From Deltaproteobacteria bacterium (GTDB lineage: Bacteria; Desulfobacterota; Desulfomonilia; UBA1062): 55,128 nucleotides of DNA. Both the position numbers and the translations under genes were made by a program. The stretch's first letter is position 1; every line of letters begins with the position of its first letter. The stretch lies in the NCBI GenBank assembly GCA_018434685.1, contig JAHDOV010000028.1:1-55128 (forward strand), written 5' to 3'. Positions 45,202 to 53,208 of this stretch are shown here, one piece after another. A model generated the notes under the pieces. It searched no databases. It had not been told where the DNA came from and was given only the letters and a program-made list of their open reading frames with translations.

Positions 45202-45843
45202 CTAATCGCAGTCGCCGGTATCGAGATCCAGGATCTGCTGCAGCAGCGCCCCGGTTTGAGCAGAAGGGGCATCCTTGATGGGCAGGCAGCTCAGCACACG
45301 CCAGATCCTCTCGCCCTTGCGCACCACACGCTTGACATTGAGGGGAAGGGCAGGGCAGCCTGCAGTGAGAGACTTTTTCAGTGCGTTTTCGGCCTGCAGC
45401 AGTGCAGAGGGCAGTTTCGTGAGATCGCTCACCGGTTTCAGGACTGACAGGCCGGTAAGCATCGAATTGTCAGAGCCCTTGAACACACTGCGGCGATCGT
45501 TCTTGAAGAGCACCAGGGGCCTGCCTGCCGCAAAGGCCATCCCCGCTTCTGCAACCGCACCCTCGTCCGGGACCCTGCCGTTCATGTTGAGCACAAAATA
45601 CTCGCACCGGCGGACGATCTGAAACACATCGAGGGCGAATATGGCGCTGTCGATCATGTCCCGTGCCCAAAGGAGGTTCGTGTTGAGCGGGGTGTTCACG
45701 AGGCCCAGGACATGGCGTTCCAGCCCGTCACGATGGGGGAGAAACGTGCCGAACCCGGCCTGTTGAAGGACCCTCTCAATGGCGCTCATGCCTGCAATCT
45801 CTTCGGGGCAGAACAGGGGGCCTGAACAATACACGAATTTCAT
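45202..45843 (-). CDS. Nucleoside 2-deoxyribosyltransferase-like protein
   Basis: A 213-residue protein of the nucleoside 2-deoxyribosyltransferase superfamily. It starts with the family's YCSGPLF element, which resembles the AGPLF/AGPIF strand-loop of these enzymes, and contains NGRVPDEGAVAEAGMAFAAGRPLVL. The EGxxxEAGMA motif carries the nucleophilic Glu and is the best evidence. The family also includes DNPH1-like N-glycosidases and toxin-linked proteins, so the exact reaction is open. It is convergent with mtnA, six bases away. The C-terminal ~60 residues do not match anything I know. Confidence 0.75.
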   Translation of the reverse strand: MKFVYCSGPLFCPEEIAGMSAIERVLQQAGFGTFLPHRDGLERHVLGLVNTPLNTNLLWARDMIDSAIFALDVFQIVRRCEYFVLNMNGRVPDEGAVAEAGMAFAAGRPLVLFKNDRRSVFKGSDNSMLTGLSVLKPVSDLTKLPSALLQAENALKKSLTAGCPALPLNVKRVVRKGERIWRVLSCLPIKDAPSAQTGALLQQILDLDTGDCD

Positions 45844-45911
45844 GGAAGGATTCTACCCTGATACAACCGGAAGATCAAATGAATGATTCGTTGCAGCGAC
45901 CGGGGCACGGC

Positions 45912-46526
45912 TCAATTCCCCCTGTGCATGGGCATGCCGGGTCCCATTCGCCAGCCCATCTGCACGGCATGGGAGAACATGGTGTAGTGCATGCGGGTCT
46001 GCAGGAGAATATAGTCCAGGAGATCCCGGGAGTCGGGATCCTGGGCGTTCCTGACGAGCCAGTCGTAGTGGGGCATCAGCTCTTCCTCGAGATCCATGGC
46101 AATCTCATAAGCCTCGGTGAGTGTTTTCGATTCCCTCGGTGCCGGTGTTTCGACCTCGGAGGAGAGACCATAGGCCGAGAACAGCCTGCTGATCCAGTCG
46201 ATATGGGCCTCTTCCTGGAAGAGAATCATCCGGTAGGGCATGGTGACCTGGTATTTCCTGCTGTCTGCCTCATACTGCAGCCGGGAAAGCTTCTCCATGG
46301 CGAGAACGGTACGGAGACGCTCTGTCCAGCCTTCATTCACGGGTGAGGGCAGCTTTTCCGGGATGCCCGGCTGAAATCCTGGAGAACCGCCGCAGCCCTG
46401 GCCGCAGAAGGGACAGAATTCCGGTCCCTGGCCTCGGCCTTCCATCTGGGCGAAGGCGCTTCCCATTCCAACGAGAAAAACCATGGATACCGAGCAGACA
46501 ATGGCCACGAACAGGTGTTTCTTCAT
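45912..46526 (-). CDS. Exported ferritin-like protein
   Basis: A 204-residue protein with a signal peptide (residues 1-26, ending FAQ), so periplasmic. After a Cys/Gly-rich linker (CPFCGQGCGG) comes a mostly helical domain with ferritin-like iron ligands: Glu in MEKLSRLQYEAD, ExxH in FQEEAHIDW, and Glu/His in AMDLEEELMPHYDWL. A final QTRMHYTMFSHAVQ helix ends in a Met/Gly-rich tail. The pattern suggests a four-helix di-iron bundle, like DUF2202-type proteins, perhaps linked to metal or oxidative stress. The start at 46526 is supported by GGGAGGGAGAG upstream. It stands alone. Confidence 0.65.
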   Translation of the reverse strand: MKKHLFVAIVCSVSMVFLVGMGSAFAQMEGRGQGPEFCPFCGQGCGGSPGFQPGIPEKLPSPVNEGWTERLRTVLAMEKLSRLQYEADSRKYQVTMPYRMILFQEEAHIDWISRLFSAYGLSSEVETPAPRESKTLTEAYEIAMDLEEELMPHYDWLVRNAQDPDSRDLLDYILLQTRMHYTMFSHAVQMGWRMGPGMPMHRGN

Positions 46527-46757
46527 AGAACGCTCTCCCTCCCATCGCACAGTGAGCAGTTGCACCATAAAGAAAAACAACTGCGGCAATGATATAAAAT
46601 TACGCTTGTTCGGATGAAAAGCAACAGAAAACTGCAAGAAGAACTGCCTGGACACCACGTTCCTGAAGAGTTCCTGGTGTTCAGTGAGGCAGCGGCTTCT
46701 GTGCCGGGCGGCGATCTGCGGCACCGCCCTGAAGAGGAGGCGGTGACCCTGCCGGGA
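46527..46757. other. Short intergenic region
   Basis: These 231 bp hold the likely promoter of the ferritin-like gene and the 3' end of the methyltransferase gene. No ORF, RNA or repeat was supported. Confidence 0.3.
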
Positions 46758-47483
46758 TCACGTCTGATCGGGGTGAGAAAGACGGCTGCCCTTCCGGTTG
46801 GGAATGGGGTGTGGCGTCCTCATTTCGCTCTTTTTGAGGGCGAACTTTTCTGCCCTTGTTGCCATGCCGTTTTCCAGGGCGGATATGACCAGATGGTATT
46901 CACCCTGGAACCAGTTTCTCTTGATCAGCCGGTTTTCTGTTATGCTGAGGTGTTTTCTGTCCATGAGGGCGGCGAAGTCGTTGTGGTAGGTCACCCTGCC
47001 GAAATCGACGGTGGTGAGGTATTTCAGCTTGGGCTTGATGAACTCCATGAAGAAGGATCTCTTGCGGAACATGGTCTGGAAGAAGAGGACCCTGCCGCCG
47101 GGCCTCAGCCAGGGCCGTATGCGGTCGAGGACGAGCGGCTGGTCTCTGAAGAGCATGAAGCTCATGCTGAAGAGGATGAAATCAAAGAACTCTTGTGCCG
47201 GCGGCTCGTAACTCTCCACCGGGGTATGGAAGATCTCGATATGATCTTCGAGCTGCCACTGGCTGATGAGCGTGCTGCAGTGTTTCAGGTAGCTGCTGTT
47301 GATATCGATCCCGGTTATCCTGAGCCCTTTGGTCCTGATGAGGTTGTGGAACCGCCGGATCATGATGCCGTTGCCGATGCCCACATCGAGGATTCTGGAA
47401 TGGTCGGGGAAGTAGTTCAGGCAGTTCTTGTAACACAGGCCGGTCACATCATCGATTATGAGCTTATAGAGATAATTTCTCAT
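46758..47483 (-). CDS. Class I SAM-dependent methyltransferase
   Basis: A 241-residue methyltransferase. Motif I, ILDVGIGNGIMIRRF, lies at about residues 31-45, the acidic end of the next strand is in ITGIDINSSYL, and FDFILFSMSFMLF matches motif IV. The C-terminal basic tail (KFALKKSEMRTPHP) is unusual. The start at 47483 is set by GAGGAAAACGTAATC; a longer frame to 47690 has no coding character. The substrate is unknown; small molecules, quinones or lipids are all possible. The neighbouring ArsB-like gene raises the thought of arsenite methylation, but the Cys residues of ArsM are absent. Confidence 0.75.
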   Translation of the reverse strand: MRNYLYKLIIDDVTGLCYKNCLNYFPDHSRILDVGIGNGIMIRRFHNLIRTKGLRITGIDINSSYLKHCSTLISQWQLEDHIEIFHTPVESYEPPAQEFFDFILFSMSFMLFRDQPLVLDRIRPWLRPGGRVLFFQTMFRKRSFFMEFIKPKLKYLTTVDFGRVTYHNDFAALMDRKHLSITENRLIKRNWFQGEYHLVISALENGMATRAEKFALKKSEMRTPHPIPNRKGSRLSHPDQT

Positions 47484-47788
47484 GATTACGTTTTCCTCAT
47501 CATCCGGAAGCTGGCCACCACCATCGGGAAAACGTGCGGCTGCGTCTCTTGAGACCACCTCCGGGTACCGGTCAGGCTGCCGGGTCATGGAAATCAGTGA
47601 TCGGCGCCTACCTGCACTAGGTGAAATATTAAGGTGTGTGGCGGATAAGACAAGGGCAGTGGCATCACTGATTGAACAGGTCGTTTTCATGCCCGGTCAG
47701 GAACCCTCTCAGGTATGCTCAGACGCCGTACTCGGCTCGTTCGATAAGTTCGACCTGCATCTCCCTGTTCAGGGTGACAAAAGACCAT
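47484..47788 (-). other. Intergenic region with possible gene relic
   Basis: These 305 bp separate the methyltransferase from the ArsB-like gene. The only hint of coding is on the minus strand. One frame overlapping the end of the transporter gene gives CPGCEWSFVTLN..., reaches TGA at 47719-47721, and continues as a plausible helix to another TGA at 47665-47667. It may be a broken zinc-ribbon gene or chance. Confidence 0.25.
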
Positions 47789-49027
47789 TCACATCCCGGG
47801 CAGCACCAGGCTCCAGAACCAGAGAAACCCCGCTGCAAGGGCAAGGGTGAGGACCGTGACCGTGACCCCTACAGGTGCATGTTTGCGCCAGTCGATGGTG
47901 ATGCCGTTCTGGGAGGCGATCTCCACAACGATGATGTTGGCGATGCTGCCCACGATGAGGAGGTTGCCCGCGAAGGTGCTGCTCAGGGCAAGCACCGGGC
48001 CGGCCATGGGATGCTGGGCAAGGGGCAGGAGCAGCATGGTAGCGGGAACATTGGAGACGGCATTGCTGAGGAAGACCGTTATGGCAAAGAGCCATCCCGG
48101 GTGTGTGGGGTCAATCCCCGATTGCACGAGGTCAGCCACCACGGTGTCCGGTATGTGGGTCAGCTGCAGGGCATGGTTCATGACAAACAGGCCGCAGAAG
48201 AGCACCAGGAGCTGCCAGTCCACGAGCCCCAGCATGTGGCGCGAGTGCATCCTGCGGCTCATGAGGAGGATTCCCGCCGCACCGAGCGCCAGGATGTCCC
48301 TCGGCAATCCCCCGGAAAGGAATGCGGCAAAGAGAACTCCGGTGATGATGAGCGCCTTGCCGGACTGCCAGTTGTTCCAGGCGGGAAGGATCGGCATGGA
48401 ACCTGGAGGAACGGCCTGTTCCTCTTTCCATCGGCCCCGATAGAACAGGGCGATGACTGCCCAGGTAACGAAGAGGCCGAGAAGTGAGGGTGCCGCTGCA
48501 ATCAGGAGATAGTTCGAAAAGGACAGGTCGAGCGCCTGGCCGATGAGAATATTCTGTGGATTGCCGATGAGCGTTGCCGCAGAGCCGACGTTGGCTGCGC
48601 ACGCCACTGCAAGGAGAAAGGGAACCGGATCGAGGTTCCTGCGCCTGCACGCCTGGATGAGCACGGGCGGAATGGCCAGGCAGATGATGTCGTTCATGAA
48701 TACGGCCGACAGGATACCTGCCAGCAGGATCACTGCCAGGAGGAGCTGCTGCGGCGATACCCTGAGGTCTGTCACCACCTCGGCCGCCTTTGTGTAGAAC
48801 CCCCCGAGCCGCAGTTGTGCGGATATGACCATGAAGGCAAACAGCAGCGTGATGGTGGATATATCTATGGATCGTGCCGCATCGTCGAGGCTCAAGGCGC
48901 CGGCAGAGATGAGCACGATGGCGCCGAGCAGGGCCATGCCCGTACGGTCGAGCTGCAGGTGCGGCAGATGCCCCATGATCATGCCTGCGTATACGATGAG
49001 AAAGACGAGCAGAACCATCCCGGTCAT
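47789..49027 (-). CDS. ArsB/SLC13-type anion transporter
   Basis: A 412-residue inner-membrane transporter with about 11 hydrophobic segments, of the ion-transporter superfamily (ArsB, CitM, SLC13). Key segments are AANVGSAATLIGNPQNILIG and its pseudo-repeat NLLIVGSIANIIVVEIA, the paired substrate-binding regions of the family, and SAVFMNDIICLAIPPV. Arsenite or an organic/inorganic anion such as sulfate or dicarboxylate are possible cargoes. No arsR, arsC or arsA is nearby, so arsenic resistance is not established. The ATG at 49027 lacks a clear ribosome site, and an ATG at 49018 is an alternative. Confidence 0.78.
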   Translation of the reverse strand: MTGMVLLVFLIVYAGMIMGHLPHLQLDRTGMALLGAIVLISAGALSLDDAARSIDISTITLLFAFMVISAQLRLGGFYTKAAEVVTDLRVSPQQLLLAVILLAGILSAVFMNDIICLAIPPVLIQACRRRNLDPVPFLLAVACAANVGSAATLIGNPQNILIGQALDLSFSNYLLIAAAPSLLGLFVTWAVIALFYRGRWKEEQAVPPGSMPILPAWNNWQSGKALIITGVLFAAFLSGGLPRDILALGAAGILLMSRRMHSRHMLGLVDWQLLVLFCGLFVMNHALQLTHIPDTVVADLVQSGIDPTHPGWLFAITVFLSNAVSNVPATMLLLPLAQHPMAGPVLALSSTFAGNLLIVGSIANIIVVEIASQNGITIDWRKHAPVGVTVTVLTLALAAGFLWFWSLVLPGM

Positions 49028-49083
49028 GGCGGCATACTATGCCTGTTTGCGGTGCAAGGCAATACTGGAGCCAGGGGTTTGCG

Positions 49084-50007
49084 TCAGGTTCTGGAGCCGG
49101 AATCAGAACCGGGCCTGTATGGTTCGATATGGATGGAAACGAACGATTCCTGGCCGAACCTTTCCCTGAGCCCGGCCTCGACCTGGGAAGCGATATCGTG
49201 GCCATGGGTTACGCTCAGGTCTCTGTCGACGCGGACATGGAGATCAATGGCATAGCTGTTTCCGATCCTGCGGGTCCTGAGATTGTGAGGCTCGATAACA
49301 CCAGGAATATTCTTCACGATCGAGAGTATCTCCCGTTCGTCCCGGTCGTCGAGTGATTCTTCCGTGAGCTCCCGGATGCTGCTGATGGAGATGCTCATGG
49401 CGACCTTTATGATGAAGATGCTCACCACCACCGCAGCGATGGGATCGAGGATGCGCCACTGCTCGCCGAGCAGGATAGCCCCGCCGATGCCGATCATGGT
49501 GCCGATGGAGGAAAAGGCATCGGACCGGTGGTGCCAGGCATTGGCTATGACGGCCTGGCTGTTGATCTCCCTGCCTGTCTTGACCGTGTACCGGTAGAGC
49601 CATTCCTTTGTGATGATGGATATAACGGCAGCGATAAGCGCGATGATACCGGGTCTTCCCAGCGGCACACCCCTGAAACTCATGAGTATGTTCCTCAGAC
49701 CGCTCACCAGGATGCCCACGCCCACGAGCAGCAGGGCAATGCCCACAACGGTGGTGGCAAGGGTCTCGAATTTTCCGTGGCCGTAGTCGTGCCCCTTGTC
49801 TATGGGCTTTCGTATGATGCGGAAACTGACGAGCACCACGATATCGGTGATGAAATCCGATACCGAATGGACTGCATCGGCAATCATTGCAGCGCTGTGT
49901 CCGAAGATCCCGGCGGCAAACTTGAAGAGGAACAGGAGCAGATTGGTAGCGAACCCAACCCAGGTGACGCGGTCCGCTCTCAGTGCCCTATCGTTCGTGA
50001 TACTCAT
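49084..50007 (-). CDS. Cation diffusion facilitator (CDF) metal exporter
   Basis: A 307-residue CDF protein with six membrane segments followed by a ~90-residue cytoplasmic metal-sensing domain. It exports Zn2+, Fe2+, Mn2+ or similar ions by proton antiport. Both intramembrane site motifs are present: HSVSD (His47, Asp51) in segment 2 and HHRSD (His159, Asp163) in segment 5, with HDYGHGKFE (His73, His77) between. The HxxxD arrangement in segment 2 differs from the DxxxD of FieF, so iron specificity should not be assumed. The gene lies 57 bp upstream of the ArsB-type gene on the same strand and may share a transcript. Confidence 0.87.
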   Translation of the reverse strand: MSITNDRALRADRVTWVGFATNLLLFLFKFAAGIFGHSAAMIADAVHSVSDFITDIVVLVSFRIIRKPIDKGHDYGHGKFETLATTVVGIALLLVGVGILVSGLRNILMSFRGVPLGRPGIIALIAAVISIITKEWLYRYTVKTGREINSQAVIANAWHHRSDAFSSIGTMIGIGGAILLGEQWRILDPIAAVVVSIFIIKVAMSISISSIRELTEESLDDRDEREILSIVKNIPGVIEPHNLRTRRIGNSYAIDLHVRVDRDLSVTHGHDIASQVEAGLRERFGQESFVSIHIEPYRPGSDSGSRT

Positions 50008-50292
50008 AGTGGATAGTATAATCCTTTCGGGCCGGAGAAAAAGGTGAGATCTCCAGAACCGGTTGCAACTATCATCTCCTTACCGTGTCCTGCCGGCCGT
50101 GCCGGAAGGTGCGCTGCACCCACCTGACTCAGCCGTGCTTCTTTCCTGGCCGGTCGCCTGCGGCCTGACGACCTTGAGAGCATATACCCCGGATCCTTGG
50201 ACGCGAAACCGCCGGTCAGCCTGTCTGCTGAGGCAATGCCGACCGCTGCGGCACCAGCGGACCGTGCGAGCCGTCGTATCTCTGTTTCCATG
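50004..50292 (-). pseudogene. Remnant of a QueG-like iron-sulfur protein (N-terminus only)
   Basis: The first ~37 residues (METEIRRLARSAGAAAVGI, then ASADRLTG and KDPGYML) look like the start of the epoxyqueuosine-reductase/corrinoid iron-sulfur group. In intact members the next part reads like LLPGARSVV. Here the frame turns into Arg- and Ala-rich nonsense and ends after 95 codons, with no ferredoxin motif. A good ribosome site (ACAGGAG) is still present. A frameshift or deletion is likely. The identification rests on a short segment and is tentative. Confidence 0.45.
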
Positions 50293-50313
50293 GCAGCTCC
50301 TGTTGACCGGTCT

Positions 50314-50487
50314 TTACCGCCGCGCATCCCTGGTCTGATTCCAGACCAGTCCGGGCGTGCGGGGAATCGCACCGGCACATCTGTCGGGGTAGTCGCGCGC
50401 GATAAACTGCCGCAACCCCTCAGGCCGGTTGAACCGGATGATGGTTATGCCGTCATGTTTTTCGCAGGCTATATCTTGGAAATACAT
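50314..50487 (-). pseudogene. Remnant of an enoyl-CoA hydratase (N-terminus only)
   Basis: A 57-codon frame starts at ATG 50487 after a strong ribosome site (AAGGAGGG) with MYFQDIACEKHDGITIIRFN then RPE. This is the N-terminal strand pattern of enoyl-CoA hydratases (FxxIxxEKxDGIxxIxxNRPE). After RPEG all similarity stops and the frame closes at 50314. About 200 residues, including both catalytic Glu, are missing. The next remnant starts 21 bp further on, which suggests a deletion joined two gene starts. Confidence 0.55.
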
Positions 50488-50776
50488 GAGCTTACACCCT
50501 CCTTTGTCCCTCGATTCCATGAGCATGACGCCTGTGCATGCTCGCAACCATGATGCCGATAGACTGCAGGAGCTGTTTGGCCGGCACAGCCCCGGCTTCC
50601 TGAAGTGAGAGCTGCTCCTGTCGAGCGCATTATACACGACCTCATCTTCAGGAGTACACATGAACCTGGAATGCACTGCTTTGGCTGTGTTGTATCCGGC
50701 GTTATTCCATAGAGTTGCAGAAGATAATTTATCACGAGCATCGCCCGGGGCGGTCCAGTGCTGTCAGGCAGGTGGC
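50488..50776. other. Intergenic region upstream of the hydratase remnant
   Basis: About 290 bp between the HtrA-like gene stop and the hydratase remnant. No intact ORF with a ribosome site, RNA gene or repeat was recognised. It may contain the old promoter of the hydratase gene or more decayed sequence. Confidence 0.35.
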
Positions 50777-51700
50777 TCACGATTCCGGCACGCCCGTGCC
50801 CGAACGGACCTTGTCCAGGAACTCCATGACCAGGGTGCTCGGTATGGAAAAACCGATACCCGAGGCCATTGTGGCACCCATGGTGTTCACCCCGACCCAT
50901 GAACCGGCAAGCGTAATGAGCGGTCCACCGGAAGAGCCCGGGTTGATGGCTGCATCGGACTGGATGAAGCGGATAGGGCTTGCCTCCTCAATGGATACAC
51001 CGGAAAGGTCGCGGCCGGTCTGGGAGATGATCCCTGCTGTCACCGTATGCCCGAGGCCCAGTGGATTGCCTATGGCGATCACGAACTCACCCGGGCCCAC
51101 CAGGTCGGCATTGCCCATGGGGAGTACCGGAAACTTCCTGTCCGTCCCTGAAATCTTCAGCAGTGCCAGATCGGATACCCGGTCGCGTGCCACCACGACC
51201 ACCGGATAGTCCTTGTCATCGCTGGTCAGCACGTGGATCTGGGCAGCATTCTCTATGACGTGGCTGTTGGTGAGGATGTATCCGGAGGGGTGGATGAAGA
51301 AACCCGAACCCAGGCCTACGCCGGGGAGATTCACCCTGAGACCTGTCCCTGGGATGCGGATCGGGAGCAACCTCACCCGGTACGGGGTGCTTGTCTTTAC
51401 GTAGATACTGACCACTGCCTTTGCAGACTTTTCCGCAATCCGGCGGAACGTCTGGGCATGGATAGTCTCGTCCGTCACGGTGCTTTTCGCCCTGACGACA
51501 AGGGCTGCTGATTTAAGCCCTTTCAGTTCGTCTGCAGCAGGTCCCAGCAGAATCGGCTCATCCTGCGGGATGAGTTGTTCTTCCAGGGTTGCGCAGCCGG
51601 TAGCCAGGAGAATCAGCCCCAGGAGAAGTGCCTCTATGCAGCGGATCGGGAACACGCTTAAGGAGACGTGACGAGAAATCCTTTTCAGAATCATCTGCAT
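50777..51700 (-). CDS. HtrA/S1C-like serine protease, lipoprotein without PDZ domain
   Basis: A 307-residue trypsin-like S1C protease of the DegP/HtrA kind. The N-terminus is a lipoprotein signal with lipobox LATGC (Cys36), so the enzyme is probably membrane-anchored and faces the periplasm. The triad is complete: His147 (TNSHVIE), Asp177 (SDLALLK) and Ser257 (NPGSSGGPL). DegP-type enzymes have one or two C-terminal PDZ domains; this chain stops right after the protease domain. It probably degrades misfolded envelope proteins or cuts a specific substrate. The ATG follows GGGGGGTATACC. The zinc-ribbon gene lies 18 bp upstream on the same strand, probably in the same operon. Confidence 0.87.
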   Translation of the reverse strand: MQMILKRISRHVSLSVFPIRCIEALLLGLILLATGCATLEEQLIPQDEPILLGPAADELKGLKSAALVVRAKSTVTDETIHAQTFRRIAEKSAKAVVSIYVKTSTPYRVRLLPIRIPGTGLRVNLPGVGLGSGFFIHPSGYILTNSHVIENAAQIHVLTSDDKDYPVVVVARDRVSDLALLKISGTDRKFPVLPMGNADLVGPGEFVIAIGNPLGLGHTVTAGIISQTGRDLSGVSIEEASPIRFIQSDAAINPGSSGGPLITLAGSWVGVNTMGATMASGIGFSIPSTLVMEFLDKVRSGTGVPES

Positions 51701-51718
51701 GGTATACCCCCCATGGAA

Positions 51719-52021
51719 TTACATGTACTCTTCGAGACCGCATCGGGAACAGACCCGGATTCTGTCGTACGATTTACCGGTTACCCTGGTCCACTCGCTG
51801 AATTCATGGTGGGTCTGTTTCGACTTGTGTCCGCACCGAAGACAGATCCGTTCCTGCTCGCATGCTCCCTCCTCCCGGTACTCCCAGCTGGTGTAGTCAT
51901 GGGGGGATGAACGGCATTTCTTATACGAGCATCGAATGCAGACCCTGTTCTGGACGCAGATATGAGGATCTGAGTAGTTCCACCCCTCGAACTTGTGACC
52001 AATCAGAGAGCATATCTTCAT
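51719..52021 (-). CDS. Small multi-zinc-ribbon protein
   Basis: A 100-residue protein with repeated CxxC units: CVQNRVCIRC, then ICLRCGHKSKQ and VCSRCGLEE, each after a His/Trp-containing segment (HDYTSWEY, HEFSEWTR). The roughly 35-40-residue spacing implies two or three related zinc ribbons. The start at 52021 follows GGAGGGACATGTA. No known named domain is recognised with certainty. It lies 18 bp before the HtrA-like protease gene and is probably co-transcribed, but a working link is not known. Confidence 0.6.
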   Translation of the reverse strand: MKICSLIGHKFEGWNYSDPHICVQNRVCIRCSYKKCRSSPHDYTSWEYREEGACEQERICLRCGHKSKQTHHEFSEWTRVTGKSYDRIRVCSRCGLEEYM

Positions 52022-52264
52022 TACATGTCCCTCCAAGGCGGACTTGGGAGGATACAGCCGATACGTCTTTATAGACTATAATTATAAGGCGATCCTGCCT
52101 GAAAGCAATATGGCAGACGGTTGGTTCGTGAGATGGCGCATGAGCACGGCAGCGATCAATGAGCCGTGACCACTCCTATGCTGCAGTTTTTCATAGTCCT
52201 CGAGGCTCCATTCATTCCGGCAGCCCTGTTCCGTCACGGGATCCGGCTGATGAGAGCCCGGGAT

Positions 52265-52567
52265 TTATCGGCTGTCGGCCCTGGAGAGTATTTCGGTTAC
52301 ATATTGTGAACGGGCCTCCCCGTTTATGGGCAGCCCTTTTTTCCGGCACCAGGCTTCCAGTTCATCCACATCGACCGGGACCTTCAATGCGTTGATTCCT
52401 GATTTCTTCAGCGCGGCATTTCCCCTGTTAAAGACCTCGACCCATTCTTCATAGGTGTCTTCGAGCGATTCCGGATCAGCCGCCACAGCGCAGAGTTTGT
52501 ACCACTGGTCTTCAGAGTACCAGCCTATTCCCACGATAGGTGTGGGCAATGAGTTCTTCCTGTTCAT
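52265..52567 (-). CDS. Conserved-looking hypothetical protein
   Basis: A 100-residue soluble acidic protein with a good ribosome site (GGAGGGAGAGATC) before its ATG. Its composition is typical of a real protein: an aromatic N-terminal segment (IGWYSEDQWYKLCAVAADP), a helical middle (YEEWVEVFNRGNAALKK) and a polar C-terminus. There is no signal peptide, membrane segment or known motif. The function is unknown. It may be expressed with the DUF3830 gene that lies 86 bp upstream on the same strand. Confidence 0.6.
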   Translation of the reverse strand: MNRKNSLPTPIVGIGWYSEDQWYKLCAVAADPESLEDTYEEWVEVFNRGNAALKKSGINALKVPVDVDELEAWCRKKGLPINGEARSQYVTEILSRADSR

Positions 52568-52652
52568 GATCTCTCCCTCCTATTCCGTGCCCTGATGTTC
52601 GACCCCTTGCCGGCATGGAATCCAATCTCCCGGTAATTATTGTCCGGCCGGT

Positions 52653-53066
52653 TCACATCTCCTCGAATACGATATCCTGTGCACCCTGCCAGAGTACCAG
52701 GTTTCCGACCTCCCGGAGGTGCTCGCGTCCGTCGACGATCGTGAGGAAATGATTACCGGCGAGCTGTCCCAGTTTGCTGGCAAAGTGTGTGGCCCCATAG
52801 GGAAAGAGGATCTCGGTCTCGCTGTATCCGCCGGGATAGAACAGGATTTGGCCCGGTGCGGGGTAGCTCGTGTGGTTTTCGAACCCTACATCGAGCCGGA
52901 ACTCTCCCAGGGGTATCCAGCAGGCTTCACCGCTCCACCGGGCATGAATGAGCTTCTGACGGTACGGCAGCAGCCTGCTGAATTCGGCACAGGTCTGCGG
53001 CGCATCAGCCTCTTCCATGCGTGCCCTGAATTGAAACCGTGCAACCGTGATGCGTACGGAGGTCAT
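52653..53066 (-). CDS. DUF3830 family protein
   Basis: A 137-residue protein matching the cyclophilin-like DUF3830 family: an N-terminal strand, then DAPQTCAEFSRLLPYRQKLIHARWSGEACWIPLGE, of which the APxTC and KLIHARWSGE parts are typical. A central YPAPGQILFYPGG segment also fits. The family is often found beside amidohydrolase or transport genes and has no settled function. The ATG follows AAGGAGAAGTC. The next gene upstream is the pyruvate-kinase-like gene, 142 bp away on the same strand. Confidence 0.72.
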   Translation of the reverse strand: MTSVRITVARFQFRARMEEADAPQTCAEFSRLLPYRQKLIHARWSGEACWIPLGEFRLDVGFENHTSYPAPGQILFYPGGYSETEILFPYGATHFASKLGQLAGNHFLTIVDGREHLREVGNLVLWQGAQDIVFEEM

Positions 53067-53208
53067 GACTTCTCCTTTTCAGCGATATAGTCAGCAGCAG
53101 AGCAACTAGTTCCTTTTTGTCTCATGAGCCCGGGAAATGCAACACTGAATCGGGCAGCATGACGAGCCTGCCGGCACCCGCTCTGGGGTTCGTGATGTAC
53201 GGCCCGGC

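Noticed and set aside
47789-49027. Arsenic resistance operon
   Set aside because: The transporter is in the ArsB superfamily, but arsR, arsC and arsA are absent and the nearby methyltransferase lacks ArsM-type cysteines.
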